Positions 34,655 to 41,036 of a stretch of 64,000 nt of DNA are shown here, piece after piece. The notes below the pieces were generated by a model. It saw only the letters and a program-made list of their open reading frames with translations. It was not told the DNA's origin and did no database searches. Made by a program: the position numbers and the translations under genes. This DNA comes from Tessaracoccus palaemonis (GTDB lineage Bacteria; Actinomycetota; Actinomycetes; Propionibacteriales; Propionibacteriaceae), in NCBI RefSeq assembly GCF_019316905.1, contig NZ_CP079216.1, positions 186,001-250,000 of the forward strand. The letters run 5' to 3'. Numbering within the stretch: the stretch's first letter is position 1; every line of letters begins with the position of its first letter.

Positions 34655-36169
34655 ATGCCAACGCTGTTCATGAAGCTGCCCCACGAGGACAAGGTCCTGC
34701 GCCCCGACTGCCTGCGCAGGCTCGTCCTCGGCGACCAGACCGTCGGCTTCACGCTCGACATCGGCCTCAACTACTACCGCGGCATGCCACTGTCGTCGAT
34801 CGAGAAGCTCGACGTCATCGTCGACGGTGCGCCGATCTCGCCCGAGCTGATGCTGTTCGAGTTCAACGAGAAGCTGTTCATGCCGGATCAGCTGGCCATG
34901 GCCTTCACCGAGTTCTGGGACCTCAAGCGGGACCTGCGCCTCAAGGTCTTCAACGGCGGCCTCGCCGCGGGGGACCACGAGGTCGAGCTCGTGCTGCACG
35001 TGCGCAACGTGTACATGCAGTTCGGCCCCGGCGCCTACGGCATGGTCGACAGCTCGGTAACCCGCACCCTGACGCTGACCGACGGCCCGGCCCCGGCGCG
35101 ACCCTCGGCCATCGAGGCCTCCACCGGGACCGTCCCGGCCCGCGCCGGCGTCTCCAGCGCGACGATCGGCACCATCGAGCAGGCCGTCTCGCTGTACGGC
35201 TTCGAACAGCGCCTCGTCGACGACCCCGACTACGGCCTCGCCGACATGTTCGCCGAACTCAACTCGCTGGGCGTGCGCAAGTACGAGCTGATCGGCTCGA
35301 TGGTCTTCTCGCAGTATCCGCGCCCCACCGCCGCCGAGATCGCCGCCGTCCGCGAGCTCTCCGAGCGCTACGGCGTCGAGATCAACAGCTACGGCGGCTA
35401 CCTCGACAAGGGCAAGATCACCGGCCACGACGCCACCGACGCTGACCTGATGCTCGACATCACGGCCGACCTGATGACCGCCCGCGACCTCGGCGCCACG
35501 TTCCTGCGGGCCGGCGACATCCCGCTGCACCTGATGCCCGCGGCCGCCGCCATGGCCGAGCGCTACGGCGTGCGGATCGGCATCGAGGTCCACGCGCCCC
35601 ACAAGCCGAGCGACGACAGCGTCCAGGCCATGCTCAAGACCATGAACGAGATCGACAGCCCCTACCTCGGCCTGGTGCCGGACTTCGGCTGCTTCATCGA
35701 GCGTCCCGCGCAGCCCGCGCTCGACCGCCACATCGCCAACGGCGCCGACCCCGAGCTGCTCGACTACGTCATCGCGCACCGCCACGACGGGCTCGACGAG
35801 GCCGGCATGCAGGCGAAGATCGCCGGCATGGGTGGCGGGGAGGCCGAGAAGTGGGCCATCTCCGAGATGTTCGGGTTCCTGTCCTTCGGGCCCGCCGACA
35901 TCGAGGGGTTCAAGACCCTGCTGCACCGCACTCAGTACTTCCACTCGAAGTTCTACCACGTGACCGAGGACCTGCAGGATCCGCAGATCCCCGTCGACAG
36001 GCTGCTCGCCGCGATCGTCGAGTCCGGCTTCGAGGGCGTCCTGCTGTCGGAGTACGAGGGCCACGCGTTCCACCTCGACGACGCTCACGAGCAGCTCGAG
36101 CGCCACCTGCGCCTCGAGCAGAAGATCCTGACCGGGCTCGCCAACCGCGAGCCGCAGCTGGTCGGCTGA
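34655..36169 (+). CDS. Fused beta-alpha C-glycoside deglycosidase
   Basis: 504 residues in two parts. Residues 1-145 resemble the DUF6379 beta subunit (LNYYRGMPLSSIEKLDVIVD, DHEVELVLHVRNVYMQFGPG). After a Pro/Ala linker (about 145-172), residues 175-500 form a TIM barrel of the alpha type. The metal ligands are kept: Glu in IGIEVHAPHKP, Asp in GLVPDFGCFIERP, His in HSKFYHVTED, Glu in LLSEYEGHAF. In the leftward operon the same two parts are separate genes, here in beta-alpha order in one chain. Possible substrates are 3-keto C- or O-glycosides different from those of the split enzyme. CAGGAGAA precedes the ATG. Confidence 0.8.
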   Translation: MPTLFMKLPHEDKVLRPDCLRRLVLGDQTVGFTLDIGLNYYRGMPLSSIEKLDVIVDGAPISPELMLFEFNEKLFMPDQLAMAFTEFWDLKRDLRLKVFNGGLAAGDHEVELVLHVRNVYMQFGPGAYGMVDSSVTRTLTLTDGPAPARPSAIEASTGTVPARAGVSSATIGTIEQAVSLYGFEQRLVDDPDYGLADMFAELNSLGVRKYELIGSMVFSQYPRPTAAEIAAVRELSERYGVEINSYGGYLDKGKITGHDATDADLMLDITADLMTARDLGATFLRAGDIPLHLMPAAAAMAERYGVRIGIEVHAPHKPSDDSVQAMLKTMNEIDSPYLGLVPDFGCFIERPAQPALDRHIANGADPELLDYVIAHRHDGLDEAGMQAKIAGMGGGEAEKWAISEMFGFLSFGPADIEGFKTLLHRTQYFHSKFYHVTEDLQDPQIPVDRLLAAIVESGFEGVLLSEYEGHAFHLDDAHEQLERHLRLEQKILTGLANREPQLVG

Positions 36170-36179
36170 TCCACCCGTC

Positions 36180-36207
36180 GGAGGGGTCGGCCGAAGCCGG
36201 CCCCTCC
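36180..36207 (+). terminator. Terminator after the fused deglycosidase
   Basis: A 12-bp stem (GGAGGGGTCGGC with GCCGGCCCCTCC, one wobble) closed by a CGAA tetraloop, 10 nt after the stop codon. Confidence 0.8.
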
Positions 36208-36345
36208 GTCCACGCGCGCGGGCGCATGCACCGTCGCGCATCACCACCCGTCTGGCCGGGTTCGACCCGGCGCTGGTCCGGCATGGCGCCGATCGAGGGC
36301 TGGAAACCCCCGGGACATCACCAGACAACAGCGAAGGCCACACCC

Positions 36346-37785
36346 ATGCCACGCAGAACCGACCCAGCCGCCCACCGCTGGTGGACGCTCGCCGCCGTCT
36401 CCCTCACCCAGCTGCTCATCATCCTCGACGGCACCATCATCAACATCGCCCTGCCAAGGGCCCAGGCGGAGCTCCTGCTCAGCGACTCCAGCCGCCAGTG
36501 GGTCGTCACCGCCTACGCGCTCGCATTCGGAGCCCTGCTCCTGCTCGGCGGGCGCATCGCGGACTACTGGGGGCTCAAGCGCACCTACCTGCTCGGGCTC
36601 GTGGTGTTCGGGGCCGCCTCCCTGTGGGGCGGGCTGACGCACAGCGGCGCGGAGCTCCTCGTCGCGCGGGCCGGCCAGGGTGCCGCGGCCGCGCTGATGG
36701 CCCCCGCGGCGCTGGCCTTCGTCACCATCAGCTTTCCCGACGGGAAGGAGCGCAACAAGGCGTTCGCGATCTTCGGGTCCATCGGCGGCATCGGGTCCGC
36801 CGTCGGGCTGCTGGCCGGCGGTGTCCTGACCGAGCTCCTGTCGTGGCGCTGGTGCCTGCTCATCAACGTGCCGCTGGTCGCGGTCGGCGTCGTGCTCGGC
36901 CTGTGGCTGCTCACCGAGCGCCGCGTCGAGGGTCGCCCGACCTACGACGTCGCCGGCGCTCTCACCGCGACCCTGGGTCTCGGCCTGCTCGTCTACGGCC
37001 TGACGCTGGCGGAGCATTCGATCACCGCGCCCGCCACGGTCGGCTGCGTGGTCGCCGGCATCCTGCTCCTCGCCGCGTTCGTCGCCATCGAGCGGCGCTC
37101 CCGCCAGCCGCTGCTGCCGCTGCGGATCGTGTCGGACCGCATCCGCGCCGGTGCCTTCCTGGTGCAGTTCCTCATCGGCGCCGTCGGTGTCGCGACGATG
37201 GTCTACCTGGCCTTCCACCTGCAGCTCGTCCTCGAGCTGCAACCCTTCGTCGCCGGCGTCGCGACGCTGCCCTACACGGCCTCGCTGATGGCCATGGTGC
37301 CGTTCGCCGTGCGGATGATCGACCGGATCGGTCCCCGTCGGCAGATGATCGTCGGACCGCTGATCAGCGCCGTCGGGCTCCTGCTGCTGTCCTTCGTGAC
37401 CGCCGACGGCGGCTATTGGCTGCAGGTATTCCCCGGCCTCGTGCTCATGGGCATCGGCATGGGGTTCACCGTCGTCCCGCTGAACAACCTGGCGCTGTAC
37501 CGCGTGGCCGACCATGACGCCGGCGTCGCGTCCGCGACGGTGACGGCCACCAACCAGATCGGCGGATCCATCGGCCTGGCCGTCGTGACCGCGGCCTATG
37601 TCGTCGCGATGGGGGCCTCGGGGGCCAGCGGTCCGGAGGCGCTGGTGCAGGGGTACCGCGTCGCGTTCGGGATCGGCGCCGGCATCTTCGCCGCGGCCGC
37701 GGTGGTCGGATGGTTCCTCATCCGCCCGGCGGCTCCCCAGGGTGTGGGAGAGCCCCGTCGGGAACAGGTCGTCCACCTGGCCTGA
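36346..37785 (+). CDS. DHA2-type MFS efflux transporter (EmrB/QacA-like)
   Basis: 479 residues with about 14 membrane helices. Motif D1 LIILDGTIINIALPRAQ is in helix 1, loop GRIADYWGLKRTYLLGLV follows helix 2, and motif C GSIGGIGSAVGLLAGGVL is in helix 5. These proton antiporters export drugs or dyes, here perhaps the aglycone set free by the island next door (inference from position). The ATG at 36346 begins the family-like part; the longer open frame upstream overlaps the deglycosidase gene and is not coding. Confidence 0.87.
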   Translation: MPRRTDPAAHRWWTLAAVSLTQLLIILDGTIINIALPRAQAELLLSDSSRQWVVTAYALAFGALLLLGGRIADYWGLKRTYLLGLVVFGAASLWGGLTHSGAELLVARAGQGAAAALMAPAALAFVTISFPDGKERNKAFAIFGSIGGIGSAVGLLAGGVLTELLSWRWCLLINVPLVAVGVVLGLWLLTERRVEGRPTYDVAGALTATLGLGLLVYGLTLAEHSITAPATVGCVVAGILLLAAFVAIERRSRQPLLPLRIVSDRIRAGAFLVQFLIGAVGVATMVYLAFHLQLVLELQPFVAGVATLPYTASLMAMVPFAVRMIDRIGPRRQMIVGPLISAVGLLLLSFVTADGGYWLQVFPGLVLMGIGMGFTVVPLNNLALYRVADHDAGVASATVTATNQIGGSIGLAVVTAAYVVAMGASGASGPEALVQGYRVAFGIGAGIFAAAAVVGWFLIRPAAPQGVGEPRREQVVHLA

Positions 37786-37804
37786 GTCGACCCCGGCAAA
37801 GCAG

Positions 37805-37840
37805 AGGGCCCCGGATGCGCGATCGCGCATCCGGGGCCCT
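37805..37840. terminator. Perfect 36-nt palindrome between convergent genes
   Basis: Two 18-nt arms without a spacer (AGGGCCCCGGATGCGCGA and its complement), centred between the MFS gene and the small leftward gene. Most likely a bidirectional terminator. Confidence 0.8.
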
Positions 37841-37866
37841 ACCCGAACCGGGTTCAGGTCAGATTG

Positions 37867-37998
37867 TCAGTGGCCCGTGGTGTGGGCCGCGGAGCGTCCG
37901 TCGGAACCGAGGGCGGACTTGATGCGGCTGACAAGCCGCGACACCTCGCGGGCGATGTCCTTGAACGCAGGATCAAACGTGATGGGCTCGTTGGTCAT
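37867..37998 (-). CDS. Small protein, 43 residues, next to the cas operon
   Basis: ATG at 37998 with GGAGGT 6 nt upstream and a stop at 37869-37867. The product begins MTNEPITFDPAFKDIAREVS and contains the amphipathic helix RLVSRIKSALGS before a polar tail ending TTGH. No membrane segment and no family recognised. It is divergent from the cas operon, with a hairpin at 38066-38096 in its leader. It could be an unrelated small regulator or a cas-associated accessory protein; nothing proves either. Confidence 0.6.
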   Translation of the reverse strand: MTNEPITFDPAFKDIAREVSRLVSRIKSALGSDGRSAAHTTGH

Positions 37999-38065
37999 GA
38001 GTACCTCCAGCTGCTGCGACGCGTGCGCTTATCGAGCCGTGAACGACAGGTGTCGGTCATGACAA

Positions 38066-38096
38066 AGGCGCCTCACTCCGGGGAGATGAGACGCCT
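38066..38096. promoter_or_regulatory. Long hairpin in the leader of the small gene
   Basis: AGGCGCCTCA at 38066-38075 pairs with 38087-38096 (one mismatch), and inner CTCC/GGAG extends the stem. On the leftward transcript it lies 68 nt before the small gene. It may be a terminator or an mRNA leader structure. Confidence 0.5.
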
Positions 38097-38227
38097 CTAC
38101 GCGCTTGCAACGTTGACGATTCTACCACATTTGGACGGGTGGCTGATGACGGCAGGGGCATCGGGTCGGCCGACAGAAGGCGCGCCAGAATCAACGTGGA
38201 ACCGAGGGCATTAGGCTCGTGCCAGAT

Positions 38228-38316
38228 GGCTGGGCTCCATTGCGGTGCTGTCATGACCATGGGGGACACCCATACTTCCCAGGCATCAGGGTCACGCCCC
38301 ATCTAGGGCGTGACCC
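38228..38316 (+). ncRNA. Degenerate CRISPR repeat-spacer-repeat with terminator (CreR-like guide RNA candidate)
   Basis: GGCTGGGCTCCATTGCGGT (38228-38246) matches the last 19 nt of the array repeat at 17 positions, including the presumed 5' handle (ATTGCGGT against ATTGCGGG). A 26-nt pseudo-spacer follows (38247-38272). Next comes a decayed repeat start from 38273 (CTTCCC, then GGC-TCA-GG with one insertion and a 2-nt gap). GGGTCACGCCC (38289-38299) then pairs perfectly with 38306-38316 over a 6-nt loop, like a terminator. A weak -10 TAGGCT is at 38212-38217. The pseudo-spacer start GCTGTCATGACCATGGG matches the cas promoter region (see 38339-38394). Direct repeat homology is seen; transcription and function are inferred. 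Confidence 0.75.
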
Positions 38317-38338
38317 GCCCTCGGCGGTGCCAAAATGG

Positions 38339-38394
38339 TTCGCAGTAATGACTATGGGTTGGCCCTTGCTAGAGTGGGCAACCACTGCTACGCT
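38339..38394 (+). promoter_or_regulatory. cas operon promoter overlapped by a protospacer-like target with TTC PAM
   Basis: -35 TTGCTA (38366-38371), 17 nt, -10 TACGCT (38389-38394); csb1 starts at 38453. Just upstream, TTC (38339-38341) is followed by GCAGTAATGACTATGGG (38342-38358). That segment agrees with the first 17 nt of the pseudo-spacer except at positions 3, 6 and 12. An R-loop starting there would run into the -35. TTN is the PAM known for the Geobacter type I-G system. Confidence 0.75.
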
Positions 38395-38452
38395 CCGTCG
38401 TAGTGCCACCGTAGAAGTTGGCACTGACAAAAAGACCAGGAGGTTCTCCGCA

Positions 38453-39598
38453 ATGGCTCAGCTCACCCTCGACTCCCTCAGTGCCAAGTTGAAGGGGGGT
38501 GATTTCGCGCTCGTTCGGATCAACACCACCTACCAGCCGGCGGGCGGTCCCGGCGCGAAGGTCTTCCCGCCCACGTTCCCCCTCACCCGCGAGGAGTCCT
38601 CGCCGTACCTGCTGGAGGAGCGGATCAGCAATGGCGCCATCCGCAAGGCGGCCGTGCTCGATCAGGTGCCTTCCCAGGCCAACCGTGGGGAGGAGGCCGT
38701 CGCGGCGGCTCAGGGTGCCGGGTTGGTGAAGGTGCCCATGCTTCGCCTCACCCATGACGGCGCGGAGCATGCTGTCATCACCAGCTTCACCGCGCCACAC
38801 AGAGTCTTCGATGCCTACTGGCGAGACTCGCTGATCGACGGCGAGAAGTTCGACAAGACCGCCATGGGAAAGGCACTGCAGGCGGCCTCGCTGGCCGACG
38901 CGAGGGCAGTCCTGGAGCATGACCCGGGCAGTCTCACATTCGGCAGCTGGAACAGCCATCGCAAGGGGCGTCAGGCCAAGTTCCCCCGTGTCTACCAGAG
39001 CGAAATCGTGGGCTGGGACCCCGTCGTCGGGTCCCGGAAGGCCGGGCGGATGGACCCCCTCAACCTCGTCGGAAGCCGATCGGGAGAGGGTGATGAGTGG
39101 AGCTACTCGAGCGCTTCGCAGAAGACGGCGAAGGGGAAGCTCAGTGAGATCGGGCACGGCAACATCGCGCCGAACGAGGCCCACGGAGGAGTGACCATCA
39201 GCGGGGCGACCAGGTTCGCCACCCTGAGCCTCGCAGGCCTCAGGCGAATCGCGTTCGGCAGCGCGACCGCGGAGCAGGGTACCGCCGCCCGTGCCTACCT
39301 GGCCGCGTTCGCCCTGCTGGCGGACCGGCTTGCGTTGGGTGGGGCGTCAGTCTGGCTCCGGAGCGGGTGCGAACTCGTCGTCGAGGAGGAGACGCTCGAG
39401 TGGGTCGGTCGAGGCGGTGTGGTCGAGCAGTTCTCCCTCACGCAGGACGAGGCGATCGCTCTCTATCGCGAGGCGCTCGACGCCGCTGTCGCTGCCGGGG
39501 TGGCGCTGGCCCTCGAGCCGGTTGAGCTGACGCCATCAAGCGCGCTATCCAAGGCCATCGACTTCAGCCTCACCAAGGCCGAGTCCGCGGGAGAGTGA
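38453..39598 (+). CDS. csb1: Type I-G Cas7 (Csb1, GSU0053 family)
   Basis: 381 residues, the usual length for Csb1, the backbone subunit that coats the crRNA spacer in the type I-G Cascade. NTTYQPAGGPGAKVFPPTFP at the N-terminus, a DSWNSHRKG-like FGSWNSHRKGRQAKFPRV, and GGVTISGATRFATLSLAGLRR are typical of the family. The ATG at 38453 has AGGAGG 9 nt upstream, so the longer upstream frame covers only the promoter and guide-RNA region. First gene of the cas operon; its stop is 1 nt before the GTG of csb2. Confidence 0.9.
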   Translation: MAQLTLDSLSAKLKGGDFALVRINTTYQPAGGPGAKVFPPTFPLTREESSPYLLEERISNGAIRKAAVLDQVPSQANRGEEAVAAAQGAGLVKVPMLRLTHDGAEHAVITSFTAPHRVFDAYWRDSLIDGEKFDKTAMGKALQAASLADARAVLEHDPGSLTFGSWNSHRKGRQAKFPRVYQSEIVGWDPVVGSRKAGRMDPLNLVGSRSGEGDEWSYSSASQKTAKGKLSEIGHGNIAPNEAHGGVTISGATRFATLSLAGLRRIAFGSATAEQGTAARAYLAAFALLADRLALGGASVWLRSGCELVVEEETLEWVGRGGVVEQFSLTQDEAIALYREALDAAVAAGVALALEPVELTPSSALSKAIDFSLTKAESAGE

Positions 39599-39599
39599 C

Positions 39600-41036
39600 G
39601 TGGCCATCTGCCTGGATGTGTTCCTGGTGGCTGACCGCTACGACGCAGGCGCCGGACAGGATCCCCGCTCGTTCGAGTGGCCGCCGCACCCGGGGAGGGT
39701 GGTTGCGGCGCTGCGGTCTGTCGCGGGGGACGAGGACCTCCCCGTGCTGCGGTCCCTAGAATCGCTTCCAGCGCCCACTGTCCACGCGGCTGCCGAGTTC
39801 GGTGCAGGACGTAGCCGCACGTATGTGGTGACCAACAAGACGTATCTGGCGCCTAAGAAGAAAAGGGACGACGGTGCGATCGGGAACCTCAGCCACCCAG
39901 GGCGCACCAGCGGTCTGCGGGAACGGAGCTCGGTCTTTCCGGCCAATCCACGGATCCAGATGATCTGGGATCCGGAGGACATCCTGTCTGATGCGGAGCT
40001 GGCGAATCTGGACTCGATGGCACGTCGTGTGCCGTACCTGGGACGGTCCACGTCCCCGGTGCTCATGGGAGTGCAACGGGTGACCGAGGTGCGCGTGCCC
40101 GATGGGCTGAGCGCCTTCGTTCCGTCCGAAGGGGGCGATCGTCAGCTTCGGGTGCCGTATCCCGGCTACATCGATGAGCTGGACGGCCTCTTCGAAGCCG
40201 GTCTTTCCGCGTGGCAGGCCAGCGACAACGCGGTAGCGCGTCGCGGCTACCGCAGGATCGGGGAGGACATCCCAGTCGCGCTTCCTTCCTTCACGTCACG
40301 CTACAGCGATCTCGTTGTCCTGCGATTCACGGATCGACGACCGCCGAGCGGGAGCCAGACCGCGACATTTGCAGCTGCTCTCAGGTCAATGGTGATGCGC
40401 CAGACGCGCGATCCTCTGCCACCTGCCCTGCACGGCCATGGGTTCGACGGGAACCCGCACGTCGCCTACCTGGGCCTCCCTGTGTGCGGTTCGCCCCATT
40501 CCGATGGTCATCTTGTGGGCCTCGCGGTGGCGGTGCCCGGCATGGATGAGGCTGAACGGCGCCGCATTCTCAGAGGGATCCTCGGCCCTGAGGCAGATGG
40601 CACAGTGCAGCTCACGGTGCCGGGATATCGGTCTCCTTTCGAGCTGAAGTACCGGCCCGATGAGCGGCTTCCGCGCAGCGCGACGGTGAGCCACTGGTTA
40701 CGGTCGTCACGGCAATGGGTGACTGCGACTCCGATTGTCCTGGACAGGTATCCGAAGAACGGCGATCTGGCGGAGGCCGTGCTGGAGAGCGTGGTGAACG
40801 CGGGCTACCCAGAACCGGATGAGGTCGAAGTCAGCCGCGAGGCCATGACAACTGGCGGGGTGCGTCTGACACCTCGCGACCTTCCACGTAGGTCCAGGGG
40901 ACGTCTCTACTGCCACGCGCGGATCACGTTCGGGCCGGAGGTGGAGGGGCCGGTCCTTGTCGGGGCCGGACGCTACTTCGGCATCGGTCTCCTGCAACCT
41001 GAGCGACGTCTTGAAGGAGGCGCTGATGAGGTGTGA
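39600..41036 (+). CDS. csb2: Type I-G Cas5-Cas6 fusion (Csb2, GSU0054 family)
   Basis: 478 residues. The N-terminal Cas5-like half has DRYDAG...EWPPHPGRVVAALRS, and RSRTYVVTNKTYLAPKKKRD follows. The C-terminal half (about 260-478) carries a Cas6-like RAMP fold with the glycine-rich end GPVLVGAGRYFGIGLLQP. In this subtype the protein both caps the crRNA 5' end in Cascade and cuts pre-crRNA inside the repeat. The start is a GTG 1 nt after the csb1 stop, and the end overlaps the cas3 start by 11 nt, so translation is coupled. Confidence 0.88.
   Translation: MAICLDVFLVADRYDAGAGQDPRSFEWPPHPGRVVAALRSVAGDEDLPVLRSLESLPAPTVHAAAEFGAGRSRTYVVTNKTYLAPKKKRDDGAIGNLSHPGRTSGLRERSSVFPANPRIQMIWDPEDILSDAELANLDSMARRVPYLGRSTSPVLMGVQRVTEVRVPDGLSAFVPSEGGDRQLRVPYPGYIDELDGLFEAGLSAWQASDNAVARRGYRRIGEDIPVALPSFTSRYSDLVVLRFTDRRPPSGSQTATFAAALRSMVMRQTRDPLPPALHGHGFDGNPHVAYLGLPVCGSPHSDGHLVGLAVAVPGMDEAERRRILRGILGPEADGTVQLTVPGYRSPFELKYRPDERLPRSATVSHWLRSSRQWVTATPIVLDRYPKNGDLAEAVLESVVNAGYPEPDEVEVSREAMTTGGVRLTPRDLPRRSRGRLYCHARITFGPEVEGPVLVGAGRYFGIGLLQPERRLEGGADEV

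Noticed and set aside
34148-36352. A 734-codon leftward frame opposite the fused deglycosidase
   Set aside because: Val/Gly/Glu-rich shadow of two well-supported rightward genes.
38212-38316. CreTA-type toxin-antitoxin module formed with the small gene
   Set aside because: The pseudo-spacer seed matches the cas promoter, not the promoter side of the small gene, so autorepression is the simpler reading; kept only as an alternative.
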